Shown here: positions 1 to 11,238 of the stretch, one piece after another
Layout: every line of letters begins with the position of its first letter
How positions within the stretch are numbered: the stretch's first letter is position 1
DNA from: Cryptomeria japonica
Lineage: Eukaryota; Streptophyta; Pinopsida; Cupressales; Cupressaceae
Direction: 5' to 3'
DNA: 62,000 bases
Assembly (NCBI RefSeq): GCF_030272615.1
Contig: NC_081410.1
Span: 113,151,933-113,213,932, forward strand
Translations under genes and position numbers: made by a program
The notes under the pieces: model-generated
What the model saw: the letters and a program-made list of their open reading frames with translations, nothing else
Databases searched by the model: none
What the model was told of the DNA's origin: nothing

Positions 1-890
1 TTGAAGCTTCCTTTGACATTTCACCCATTCTCTATCTATATCATTCAAACTTCTTCAAAATATGCTTGAGAAATCGATTCACTGTGTGAAATAAAGTTGG
101 ATTTGGCCTCGTGGGGATGCCATGGATGAGAGAGAAAGTGTATGAATCGATCCAGGAAAATGAAACCAAAAAGGTAATTTAATGCTCATCTAAATAAATA
201 AAGAAAGAACATAAACATATGGTAGAGCTTCGACTCCCTCGTAGAGTCTCTTGGTGAAAAGGGGCCTTAGAGTCTGCAAATGGAAGGCAGGTACTTTATG
301 GTCTATGCCAATTTGCTTAATTCTCTACCTTACTGGACTCTTGGCTTCCATAAACAATCAAAGAAAGGGTATCACTTTTTGAAAAGATAGTAATTAATTT
401 TTTTTATTCAATTTATAAAAAATATATTCAATTAAATTTAAAATTAAAAATTAAATAAAGATAAGTTATACTAAGTGTTCTTATTTCATCAATCTATATC
501 ATTTTAAAATTTAAAATTTAAAATATAAATGTTACTTTTAGGTGGTGAAAGTTAAAAATTTATATTAATGTTAATCATTTTTGCTATTAAAGTGTGATAG
601 ATATCTATACTTTTACTCCCATTCTTCTTTCTATAACCATAGAGAAACTATTAATAATTTTCAAGTAATATCCATTTGCTTGGACTAATTTTTGTTAGAT
701 CCATGATTTTTCAAACCTTTGAGAACAAATGTACCTTCTCCTAAAATACGATACTTTTGGGTGGAAAACCTATAATACCTACAAAACAGATACTTTCTCA
801 TTTGAGAAAATATATAAATTATACATTTTTGTTGGCTCAACTATAGATACACATTTTTCTATATATACTCAAGCTATAATCAGTTCTAAT
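1..890 (+). repeat. Dispersed repeat R, copy 1, left part
   Basis: This segment matches other stretches of the window. Bases about 1-170 match 24060-24170 and 60870-61010 (same orientation), and 48640-48830 reverse-complemented. Bases about 200-480 match 24640-24930. Bases about 830-890 match 61135-61185. The copy is interrupted at 890 by Copia-1 and resumes at 5921. Compared with the copy at 24060 it lacks the central part that holds the TATA-like box. No coding capacity was recognised. It could be a decayed transposon, LTR or gene-promoter family; the sequence does not decide which. Confidence 0.6.
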
Positions 891-1177
891 TGTTAAGATA
901 TAGCCCTTGTGAATCTAACTGATGGTAAATCGGTTATTATCTGGAGAGTGATATATTAATAGAGCATACAGTTCGGAAATTAAACATAAACAAACTAATT
1001 GTTATGAGCGGTTGCCTCCATAGGGGCATGTCCAACTACCACGTATGGACATGTCCCTACGTAGGCAACCTTTCCTCTTGTATTTAAACCAGATTCAATG
1101 ATGGAGACGATCAATAACTCATAGAAATCAGTCTTCCAGAATCACTGTCATTATTCTTCGATCCATATTTCACAACA
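891..1177 (+). repeat. Copia-1 5' LTR
   Basis: It starts TGTTAAGATATAG and ends CACAACA directly before the primer binding site. The 287-bp length is 9 bp short of the 3' LTR because bases matching about 5764-5772 are missing from the left arm of an inverted repeat. A TATA-like TATTTAAA lies at 1081-1088, as expected for the LTR promoter. Confidence 0.93.
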
Positions 1178-1190
1178 TGGTATCAGAGCC
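1178..1190 (+). other. Copia-1 primer binding site (initiator Met tRNA)
   Basis: TGGTATCAGAGCC follows the LTR end with no spacer. It is the standard complement of the 3' end of plant initiator methionine tRNA used by most plant Copia elements. Confidence 0.92.
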
Positions 1191-1296
1191 AACATATTAA
1201 GAGAATAAATTAGATAGCCATATTACACATAAGCATTTATCGGAAGTAAATAACAAATCAACGCAGAGGCTATATACGTAGAGGATATATCCGACT

Positions 1297-4200
1297 ATGA
1301 AAATATTCAAAATGTCAAGTAATATGAGAGTGAAAGATAGACTCAAAGGAGCCTCCAACTTCATTTCCTGGAAGATATGAATCATTTCCATTCTTGAAGA
1401 ACTAGAATTAGAGTCTTACATAGAAGAAAATCTAGACATGCCAAATGATGAACCAGAGAAATCTACTTGGAAAAGGCATAATAATAAAGAAAAGAAAAGA
1501 ATTATTGACTCAGTCAAAGATCATATTCTTCCCTCTATAGCCAGACTACCTAAATCATATGAAGTTTACAATGCGAGAAAAATGTTAACCTTGAAACAAC
1601 AACTTTTAAACATAAAGATGAATAAAGATGATACAATATCTACATACTTTTCAAGGATATCTGAAGTAAAAGACCAATTACAAACTATTGGAAATGAGGT
1701 AGATGATCAAGAAATCTCTCTCATAGCCCTAAGAGGATTACCAATTTCATGGGAATCCTACATTCAATGTATTAGCAGAACACCCCCCTTACCCAAATTT
1801 GAACAACTTAAGAATGAGTGCATTCAAGAGGAATCTTGACTAATCTCAAGAGGATTAGGGCCAAATAAAGAAGAAGAAATCCAAGAACTTAATACAAATA
1901 CCTTCAACAAAAATAAAAAGTTCTCCAAACAGAAGAGAGGAAATAAAAACCATCAGAAAAGAGATATGTCTAAAATTCAGTGTTACAAATGCAACAAATA
2001 TGGGCACATTCACAGAAATTTTCTAGAAAGGAAGAAAACACAAGCTACTCTAGCCGAAGTCAAAGGAGAAAACTCACTTTTCTTCTTAGCCCTATCAAGC
2101 GAAATAAATACAAATAAAAACACTTGGATCGTAGACAGTGGAGCATCAAGGCATATAACTGGATTCAAAAATCAGTTTGAAACACTTAACGAGCACTCAA
2201 GTGAAGAGGTTACTATTGGAGATAACTCCACATATCCTATGAAAGGAATTGGGACTTGTAATATCAAACTAAGAAATGGAGTATCTCTAGAATTAAAGGA
2301 TGTTCTGTTTATACTTGGAATAAAAAGAAATCTTGTCTCAATCTTAGGCCTAGCTGATCAAGGATATCGGGTTACCTTCAATGAAGATAAAGTTCTACTC
2401 TCGCCTAAAAATACAAATATCAAAAATGCCATAATAGTAGGTTCAAGAGATGGTAGCCTATACAAACTATGCAGTGATCAAAAGGAAGCACTAAATCTTG
2501 AAGTTTCAAATAATAATGAATTATGGCACAAAAGATTAGGACACCTAAGATATAGTACTCTATCCAACATAAAGAAGATTACTTCAGGACTGCCCCAGCT
2601 AAAATTTGAACACACAGGCATTTGCAAAGGATGTGCCTTGGGAAAGAATGTGAAAGTTTCTTTTCCCTTAAGCGAGCACAAATAAAAAGTTATTTTATAA
2701 CTAATTCACTCAGACCTATGCGGTCCCATGTCAACACCATGCCTAACTGGATCCTTATACTACATAATCTTTGTTGACGACTACTCTTGAAAAACATGGA
2801 TATATTTTCTAAAGTGAAAATACTCAAATGAAGTACTATCTAAGTTCAAATAATTCAAGGCACTAGTAGAAAACCAACCAGGGAAGAAAATTAAGGTTTT
2901 AAGATCCGACAATGGGGGAGAATATACATCTGACAACTTCAAAGACTTTTGTAATTCTGTTGGGATTAAGAGGGAGTATACTGTACCATATAATCCACAA
3001 CAGAATGGAGTAGTAGAAAGAAAAAATAGAACCATAATTGAAGCAGCAAAAGCCATGATGCATGACCAAAACTTACACACTTCATTCTGGGTAGAAGCTT
3101 CAAATACAACAGTCTACATTCAAAATAGATGTCCGCACTCAGTTCTAGAAAACATAACTCCTGAAGAAGCTTTTACAGGGAACAAACCAGACTTAAGTCA
3201 TTCAAGGATATTTGGCTGTCTCGTATATATACATGTTCCTAAAGAAAAGAGGACAATACTAGAACCATCTGGAAAAAAAGGTATCTTCATTGGCTATAGT
3301 GAAAATAATAAAGGTTATCGCATTTACATTCTAGGGAAAAAATCTGTTGAGATAAGTAGAGATGTAAAGTTTGAAGAAAACACTACACTCAAAGAACCTG
3401 AGGATGATAACATTACTAAAGAAGAAGAAGATCACATAACTAAGATTGAGAGGGAGAATATCATAGAAAATTTTGAACCTTTAGACATTGAGAGGGAGGA
3501 CATCATAAGAGCTTCTGAACCTCTTGTTGATCAAATTATTGAAACACTCAATAACAAGAAAAGACCTCTATGGGCAAGGAAAATGATTGAAGAGAATAAT
3601 GTAGAACCAAATGAAATTTCCAAAGAAAATAAGAGAACAAGAACTCTAAAATGTTATGCTGCACTTCTAACCGAACTCACAAATTCGAAACCAACAAATG
3701 TCAGAGAAGCCTTATCAAAACAGGCTTGGAAAGATGCTATGGTTGAAGAATATCAATCTATACTAAAGAATGATGTTTGGGATATAGTGCCTAGACCAAA
3801 AGACAAATCAGTTGTCTCATCCAAGTGGTTATTCAAGATCAAATATGCATTTGATGGCAGCATTGAAAAACATAAAGTTTGCTTTGTGACTAGGGGATTC
3901 TATCAGAAAGCAGGAATTGATTATGAAGAGACATTTGCCCCAGTTACCTGGTATACGTCAATAAGAACAATCATTGCAATTGCAACATCTAAAGGATGGA
4001 AAATTTACCAAATGGACGTAAAGACTACCTTCCTAAATGGTTCAATTGAAGAAGAAGTATCTATAGAACAACTAGAAGGATTCACCATACATGATAAAAA
4101 TTGCTATGTTTGTAAACTAAAGAAATCTCTCTATGGGTTAAAACAAGCACCTAGGGCCTGGTATACAAGGATAGACAACTATCTCTCAAAACTAGGGTAC

Positions 4201-5220
4201 TCCAAGAACCTAGGAGATCCCAACATCTACTTCAAGGCTTCAAATGGCAATATGATTGTATTGGTCCTTTACGTGGATGATCTTTTGATAACAGGAGAGG
4301 ATAATCTCATTGAGAAATGTAAGCAAGATCTGGTAGCAGAATTCGATATGAAGGATCTAGGGCTTCTACATTATTTTCTGGGATTAGAAGTATGGCAGAA
4401 GAAAAACTACATCTTCCTAAATCAAGGAAAGTACACCACAAATATTCTAACTAGATTTCGGATGCTGGAGTGTAAGCCATTAGCTACACCAATGGAAACT
4501 AATTTGCACAAGCTAAAAATTGAGGCAAAACATTTAGAACCTACAGATCCCACACTCTACAGACAAATCGTCGGTTCACTCATGTATTTGTTAAATACTC
4601 GTCCTGATATCTGCTATGCTACAAATGTATTAAGTCACTTCATGTGTGAACCTAAGAAGATACATCTAATGGCTGCTAAACACATTCTAATTCTAAGATA
4701 TTTACGAGGCACAATCGGACTTGGCTTAAAGTATGAAAATGTTGAGATTCAACTTGAAGGATATTCTAATTCGGATTGGGCCGAAAGTACCACTGACCGT
4801 AAAAGTACTACAAGGTGTTGCTTCAGTCTTGGTTCTGCTATGATATCTTGGTTCAGCAGAAAACAGTCACCAGTTGCACAAAGCTCCACCGAAGCAGAAT
4901 ATATGGCAGCCTCCATGGGAGCTCATGAAGCGCTATGGCTAAGAAAGTTATTATTTGGATTATTTGGAAAAACTTTGAATTCAACAATAATTCACTGTGA
5001 TAATCAGAGCTATATCAAGCTCTCAATAAATCCAGTTTTTCACAATCGATCCAAACATATTGAGATCCCTTATCACTACATAAGAGATATGGTAGATCAA
5101 AATGTCATAAAACTAGTGTACATCAGTACTGAAGAACAAAATATTGATATCTTCACCAAGCCACTTGCAAGATTGAAGATAGAATACTTCAGAAGTAAAC
5201 TTGGTATGACTAGATTATAA
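1297..5220 (+). pseudogene. Copia-1 gag-pol polyprotein, in-frame nonsense-inactivated
   Basis: From ATG 1297 to TAA 5220 one reading frame of 1,308 codons covers the whole polyprotein, close to the usual Copia length. No frameshift is needed. Domains in order: gag (1297 to about 1960), a zinc knuckle at about 1981-2022 with the last Cys replaced by Phe, protease with DSG near 2140, integrase HHCC from His 2527, and catalytic D2713, D2908 and E3016 (D-35-E spacing). RT follows, with motif A Asp at 4015 and YVDD at 4270-4281, then RNase H (STEAEY, HCDNQS) to the end. In-frame stops lie at 1378, 1837, 2683, 2698, 2788, 2815 and 2851. The stretch from 3055 to 5220 is open. The integrase region carries most of the damage; RT-RNase H reads cleanly. 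This is a mobile-element gene, not a host gene. Confidence 0.93.
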
Positions 5221-5610
5221 TTGAGATTATTAGGATGAAATTCCTACCATGTGTAATTTGTTCATGAATAAATAAATAAAATGTATATTGCAATATTCTA
5301 ACTGTGTTCAAGAAGATGACGATCTTCTTATGTTTAAGGTTACTATTTCAAGGTGATGATCTTGACAATAGTTGACCAAGTGTCAAGATTGATTACATTA
5401 AGTTGTTGTCCCGGACTGTGTCGGATATCTTGATCCTAAAGTATGTGATCATCTCATGATTGACTTCTTAAGTGATTGTCCTAGACTAAGCCGAATATCA
5501 TGATATTGAGTTTATTGTCATGACAAGACTATATTAAATGTTGTCCCAAATTGTGTTAGAAGTCATGACAAAATATGCTCCCAAGAAAATTACTTAGATC
5601 CCCTCCTGCT
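5221..5610 (+). repeat. Copia-1 3' non-coding region with three degenerate repeats
   Basis: The region lies between the pol stop and the polypurine tract. A motif of about 30 bp beginning TTGTCC recurs at 5406, 5476 and 5541, so the spacing is about 65-70 bp. The copies are imperfect. A weaker fourth copy may lie near 5360. No ORF was seen. Confidence 0.6.
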
Positions 5611-5619
5611 AAGAGGGAG
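5611..5619 (+). other. Copia-1 polypurine tract
   Basis: AAGAGGGAG abuts the 3' LTR start at 5620, the position expected for the plus-strand primer of an LTR element. Confidence 0.85.
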
Positions 5620-5915
5620 TGTTAAGATATAGCCCTCATGAATCTAACTGATGGTAAATTGGTTATTATCTGGAGAGTGATATATTAACAGAGCATACAG
5701 TTCAGAAATTAAACATAAACAAACTAATTGTTATGAATGGTTGCCTCCGTAGGGGCATGTCCATACGTGGAAACTACCATGTATGGACATGTCCCTACGT
5801 AGGCAACCTTTCCTCTTGTATTTAAACTGAATTCAATGATGGAGATGATCAATAACTCATAGCAATCAGTCTTCCAGAATTGCTGTCATTATTCTTCGAT
5901 CCATATTTCACAACA
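5620..5915 (+). repeat. Copia-1 3' LTR
   Basis: The 296-bp LTR starts TGTTAAGATATAG and ends CACAACA, followed by TSD CTAAT. It contains a strong inverted repeat, with arms 5739-5766 and 5781-5808 (28 bp each, two mismatches) around a 14-nt loop. The 5' LTR has lost part of one arm. Confidence 0.94.
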
Positions 5916-5920
5916 CTAAT

Positions 5921-6125
5921 GTCATATTGTAGATCTAATTTTTATCTAACGAGGTGGCTCTAGAGGTTGTTTATTTGCATACTTTAATCAAGCATTGGGC
6001 TAATTCCCTTGTGTGGTTTCTCATGTGTCATCTCATCTTATTAGTAGGATGCTTCTCCACTATAAAGGCATGCCTCTTCACCACATGGGTACTAACTTAA
6101 ATTTAATAGTCACAACTCTAGGCAT
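5921..6125 (+). repeat. Dispersed repeat R, copy 1, right part
   Basis: It continues repeat R after the Copia-1 insertion and matches 24950-25140 and 61185-61344. The shared end reads GTGCCTCTTCACCACATGGG in all three copies (a slightly different base in the first). Repeat similarity stops soon after it. Confidence 0.65.
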
Positions 6126-6724
6126 AGATACCATGGATTCTAGGGCTCTTTATGTCCATCACATTGTGGATGGACTCCACTATAATGTCGATATTCATTT
6201 TACTCTCAATATCGCCATGATAGAAAGCTGAATAGTGAAAAGTTTCTCTCTTGAATCTTTCCATTTTGTTCGTTAATGTGATACTACTTATCAAGAAGAA
6301 GATAAAGATAAGGTTGAACTTATTATAGGCTTGGAGACTATAACCAAATGCCATGATCTCTTAGATGTTTGACCTTCTCCTCCTCCTATTAATATTATCT
6401 TTGTATCTAATGTAATGAAATAACTTGCACAATAGAAGAATATAACATTAAATATGTTGCAAAATTATCGATAACAACTGATAATACAAAGCCACATTGT
6501 GGGAGAAATCATCTAACTAACTATAAGGAGAACACAATTCATAATCGTATGATAAAATAATACTCATTGCCTCATATATATGTTCACCTAGGTCAATTTT
6601 GATACCAAAATTTAACATCTAGGCTAAACTAATTAATTAGATAAGAATTTGATAATGATCATACAAATATTTATTAAGTGTTAAGGGAGCCACAAGTCAG
6701 TTACTCATAAAAATGAACACATAG
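6126..6724. other. Unannotated AT-rich stretch
   Basis: I recognise no gene or repeat here. A 72-codon plus-strand ORF (6013-6231) starts inside repeat R and shows no recognisable domain. The stretch probably belongs to the decayed 3' end of the neighbouring Gypsy element or to R. Confidence 0.4.
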
Positions 6725-6991
6725 AATTAAGTGTGTAGCATGACCCCTATTTAGAGAACTATTATCCTTAGAGATGATTAAATGTGGATGCTTTTGCAAA
6801 AAATCCTCATTTAAATCCCACATAGCTTCTTCAACTATAGAGTTCCTCCAGTTTATCACAAACCATGCAATTTACCTTGTCTACATCCTCTCAATGTGTG
6901 TTTGAAGAATTCCCTTAGGATTAAAAATATTATTCCCTCTTCATCAAGCTCTAGTAACCTAGTTTGTAACACAATTTTTTTCTCAACAACC
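6725..6991 (-). pseudogene. Gypsy-1 pol C-terminus with chromodomain-like end (decayed)
   Basis: Read on the minus strand, this encodes stretches typical of the end of chromovirus pol: a TRLLELDEEG segment, then FVINW...VEEAMWDL...FLQKHP, which resembles the VKWK...EATWE...LQKHP end of Gypsy chromodomains. Stops and frameshifts interrupt it. The LARD is inserted at its upstream (right) edge, and the protein context continues at 18973. The TSD CAACC at 6987-6991 is part of this Gypsy sequence. Confidence 0.75.
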
Positions 6992-8424
6992 TGTAGTACC
7001 CCTACCCTAGTCTATTTCTAACCTTGGTTTAATCTTGATTAGTTATCTTAATATAATGATTATAGTCAGATGTTTGATTTACGCATAGCTAATGATGTGG
7101 TTTTCACACAAGTGTATGCAAGTTATTCAGTGTTCCTATTTCGTGATATTAGTATCAGACTAATGCTCTCATTAAGTTATTGTATATGTATGCATGTATG
7201 TTCTTTGGTTGCAGGAAATTTCAGGTACAATGCCGCATGAGTGCGAGGTTCGTCTTCACCTAGATGTACAGGTTTGAGTGTACCTTTTTAATCCTTAGAG
7301 TTGGATTAGGTGGTCGTAAGACCCTAGTCGGCCTTAGTCGTGCTCAAGTGAGCATCGTCAGTCATCGTCGGTAATCCTTTTTTGTTTGGGTTTGCGAGTC
7401 GTCTGTTTGGTTGACCTTCTCAGTTTGCGTGCTTGGTGTGCATGATTAAATTGATTATTTAGTCCTTAGTAATTGTCTTGATTAAATAGGCATTTGTGCA
7501 TTGAAGATTAATGGATTAAATTAATCTGGGTTCCGTTATGCGACTTTCGTTGTTATTGGATTGCTTATTTTAAATTGGGAGTAAATTCAATTAATGACTG
7601 TTTTCAATTATTAAATGCATTATATATATGCTGTTGAAAAAGAAATTTTTATATTTTATCGCAATAGACGTAATTGCCTTCTGTTGGATTCTGGAATTAG
7701 AAAGATTAAATTTCAATTAATTGAGGAAATCGATTTTGGAATTGATAAAGCAAGTTATTTTGTTGATAGTTAGAAAGAATTAATTTTTGAGTATTATTTG
7801 TAAATAAAAATTTTAATTCCAAAATAGAAATTTTGGGGTCAACTCTTTCATATAACCCAAATTTGGAAAAAAAAAAAGGAAGGATGGACATTTTTGGAGG
7901 AGTTTTGGATTGGAGATGGAAAATTGGAGGCTTTGGCAGCTGAGATTGGGATTCTTCAGCCGATCTTGCCAGGAACGCGAGATCAGGTAGGATCCAACTC
8001 TCATTTTTAGTTGTTGTTTAAAATGAAAATGGGGGTTTTATCTTGGTTTTAAATTCTCCATCGAATGCCATGTTTATGAATCGATTTGGTAAATTACCAG
8101 CTTGGCTGGAAGTGATTTTGAGGTGCTGTTAATTCCTCCTTGTTTTTGGGCATTTGAAACCCTTGGGTGTTGTAAAGAATGAGAAAACCCAGCATGAAAA
8201 CGTGATATCAATCTCAATTTGTTTAAACCGAATGTATAGTAAATCAAAATTTCATTATAAATCCTTGTGATGGGCGTTTGTATTTATTGAAATCGAACTG
8301 TGCATTTTACATAGCAAATTTATTAAAGACCAGGCTGTGTTTTATTTTGTTGAGCGCTGTGTTTAACGCGTCATCACCGACCTGGGCGAGGTTTAAGTTA
8401 ATAAAAAGATTGAAAACGAAGTTT

Positions 8425-8655
8425 TGGGGAGTGGAGGCGGGGAGCGAAGCTCCACCCGCTCCACCTCCCCTCTCCCCCGCTCGTCCCTCGCGCTCGCTCC
8501 CCCTGTTTTCTTTCCCCCCCCTCGCTGGTTTGAAGGACTCGGGCCGCGGCACACTGCGGTGGCTGCAGGGCGCCGCGGGCCTGCGGGCACCGCAGCGGCG
8601 CCGCCGCCTGCGAGCTACCCTGCGCTAGGGTTAGGGCACGGCCCTAACCCTCGCC
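8425..8655 (+). promoter_or_regulatory. GC-rich, CpG-rich island inside LARD 5' LTR
   Basis: This block of about 230 bp is dominated by C and G with many CpG sites, inside otherwise AT-rich DNA. It ends in a perfect hairpin with telomere-like sequence (8627-8651). The right LTR holds the same block at about 16165-16400. A promoter or transcription-start role is plausible for such an island in an LTR, but no TATA box or transcript evidence is visible. Confidence 0.5.
8627..8651. repeat. Perfect hairpin with telomere-like motif, LTR copy 1
   Basis: The arms AGGGTTAGGGC (8627-8637) and GCCCTAACCCT (8641-8651) pair perfectly around loop ACG. Each arm contains AGGGTTAGGG, close to the plant telomere unit TTTAGGG. 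The copy in the right LTR keeps both arms and changes only the loop. Confidence 0.9.
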
Positions 8656-11225
8656 TCATTATTTTCAATGCGTGTTTTTTTTTTAAAAAAAGAGCATAGT
8701 TTATTTAATGTTTTTTTTAATGTGTTTTTTTTTATTATTCAAAAAAAAAAACATATGATATTTCAAATATTATTTTAATGCTTAGTCGTAATTAGTTCTT
8801 AAATTTGATTAAGGTGGCATTGATCTTGACCAATGTTAGTTGATATTGATTAACTTTAAAATGGAGTTATAGGCTAATTGTTATTCAGCGTCATTTCGTG
8901 ACGTATGCCCTCTTCTAAATTAAGTTCTACAACTGTTTTTCGCAATTGAATATTGTTATTTATAATCTTATTGATCTTGGATTTATAAATCTAGATCTTA
9001 CCTTCTAGCTGATTAGGGAAGTTGGCTAATTGAGGTAGCATTGTTTAAAAACGAATGGAATAAAATGTTATTGGGAAATCGTTTTAATACGATGGAATTA
9101 CTATTGATGATGTTAAATGCTATTGTAGAACATATCAGTTGAGTAATTGAAAAGTAAGTGAAATATTTATCGTGGGTGTTTGAATTTTAACGATACGCTT
9201 TTGGAAATGATTATCTTCGTTTAGACGCTCTTTTTATAATTATATCGGTTGTCTGAATTTTATTATTATGAAATGGTTTAAAAACTCATTATGGCTTATA
9301 TGTCTGTTCTATGCTTTGAACCTTGACGAGTTAGAAAAACCAAGAACAACTTATCCCTAGTTGAGGTAGATAACTGTAATCTGTTTTAGATCATGTAGAA
9401 AACTTGATCGTTTTTAATGTTTAAATCAATTCGAGGAAATATTGCGTTTCTGATTATTGCCTTGCAAGTTTAAATTCTGTATTCGCCTTTAATTATGAAA
9501 TGGCATGTTTTGCTTTGTTTAGTAGGACCCTGTCGTATGGCTTGACTTGGGGTACCTGTTTCAGTCCTCGATTCCGAGTTGACTATTGTTTTGTGGTAGT
9601 GTCGTCTTGATCATACCCTCCTTGTGTGTGAGTCGAATGATGATTGTGGTTGACCATTGTTGGTCGGGTCTCTAGTAGAGTACCGTCAGTAAGTGATTAC
9701 CCTTGAGTCGTGTTTGACCTGATGATTGTTTCTCTCTTCTTGAACTCCGTTCGTCTGACCATGTCTATTCCTTGGTTTTGAGTTCGTCTGAGTTTAGTCT
9801 AGTGTCGTATGGGAAAGTGGCTTTCAATTGGGGGCCGCGCCCAAAGTGGTTGTTGGGTGACCCGTCGAAAGTGAGTCTAATAAGTGATAACCTTTAAGTA
9901 GATTAGAATGTAATCTCTAAATAAGATAATGTGCCTCACACATGAGATGAATGTTATCATAGATTCGGCATGCTGTGAGAAGGCCTAAAATGGCAAACCA
10001 TCTTCCTTGTCATCACAAGAGGATGTGTGGGTCCACATGAGGCTTGGATGGGCCGGAAGCTCGGATTAGGTTGCCAGGGTGACCCAGTGTATGGGGCCGG
10101 GACCTATGAAGACTTGCCATGGTATCCATACCAGGTTGTGTGATGACACTTGTCCCTGTGTTCTCTAGTGTGTTGTCCTTTTGTGTCCTATTAGGAGTAC
10201 CTTGGTGAGTCGTCCTTTTGTCTCTGCCCTTGTGAGTGTCGGTTTCATGTTAGACCTTGGGTGGTGATGGCTCAGTTTTATGGATGCTCTCATGGACCTC
10301 TTGTTTTAGCTTTGATTCTGTGCAGCTGGATCCTGTTCTTTTTAAGGATCGTTTATGTATTAATGGACCGATGTGGTCGTTGTATATTGTTTATGTATCG
10401 CCTTGATGGCTGGATGGTATAGTGTAACCTCTTGTACTCTTAACCCTTATTATTTTATCAGAGGGGTCTTGCAGTTGAGCAGACCTGGAGATGTAGCCCT
10501 TTAGGGGTGAACTCCGAGATCATTATGGTGTTATGTGATGTATTCTCTTATGTTTCCTTTATTCAGCTTTATAATGTATGATTAACTTATGTTAGAATGG
10601 GTAAGTGGATAATTGGAATTAACTATGAATGCTTATATTCAGTTCTTTATTAAATGCCATGTTGATCGTATGCGTAAGTGTTTTAGATGAGATTATCGTA
10701 GATGCTAGTATGCAATCGTCTTTTAAAATGCAATAAGTTGGTATATGAAAAGAATGTAACTTAGAGTAATGAATTATGCTCAGTTGTTGTTAAGGAATTT
10801 AAATATGCTTGGAAAGATCTCTTATGTTATGATGAAATCCTAGTGTATTAGAATGTTAAATGTATGGTTTGTAATTCTAAATGAAAAGATTGAATGAAGT
10901 TTATGAATGGATCTTAAATGATGAATCTTCGCTTGTGATTTACATTTCCCTCTTTTGAAAGGAATTATCCTGATTATGAATTATCTCGTTATTAAGATAT
11001 TCAGCTTTTGGATTAATTGTGTGAGTTAAGTGAATTGTGAAATTTAAGTAATCTCGTTGGGAAACTCTTTAGGTGTTAGTTGAAGTCTTCCGCTATGTAA
11101 TCTGAATCTTTGATATCTTCTTGCATCTTATGTGTTGTAACTTTAAAAAAAATAATAATAATTTTGCACTCTATTCTTGTGTTATGGCTTAATCCCTTCG
11201 GGGTTTCCTGGCGGGGCATTACATT

Positions 11226-11238
11226 TGGTATCAGGGCC
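11226..11238 (+). other. LARD primer binding site
   Basis: TGGTATCAGGGCC begins 2 nt after the LTR end. It matches the initiator-Met tRNA complement TGGTATCAGAGCC with one change. Confidence 0.85.

Larger units (their letters stand above)
891..5915 (+). mobile_element. Copia-1, complete but degenerate Ty1/Copia LTR retrotransposon
   Basis: The element has two LTRs, an initiator-Met primer binding site, a single-frame gag-pol region in Copia order (gag, protease, integrase, RT, RNase H) and a purine tract before the 3' LTR. It is flanked by the direct 5-bp duplication CTAAT at 886-890 and 5916-5920. The unoccupied version of the target can be read at about 61175-61195 in another copy of repeat R, where the flanks are contiguous. 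The LTRs differ by about 16 substitutions over 287 bp, nearly all transitions, plus one 9-bp indel, so this is not a recent insertion. Stop codons make it unable to encode its own proteins. Confidence 0.95.
6992..11223 (+). repeat. LARD 5' LTR (4,232 bp)
   Basis: It starts TGTAGTACCCC and ends GGGGCATTACA. Most of it is AT-rich, with a sharp GC-rich block at about 8425-8655. ORFs inside that block (for example 8278-8628) are composition artefacts without known domains. The right LTR is 18 bp longer because of a short tandem duplication in the GC block. Confidence 0.95.

Noticed and set aside
8627-8651. Interstitial telomere repeat tract
   Set aside because: Only one AGGGTTAGGG unit per arm is present, arranged as a hairpin rather than as a tandem array, so it is not a telomere remnant.
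8278-8699. Overlapping Pro/Arg/Ala-rich ORFs on both strands in the LARD LTR GC island
   Set aside because: They follow GC-rich composition, overlap in several frames, show no domain, and recur identically in the other LTR at 16005-16391.
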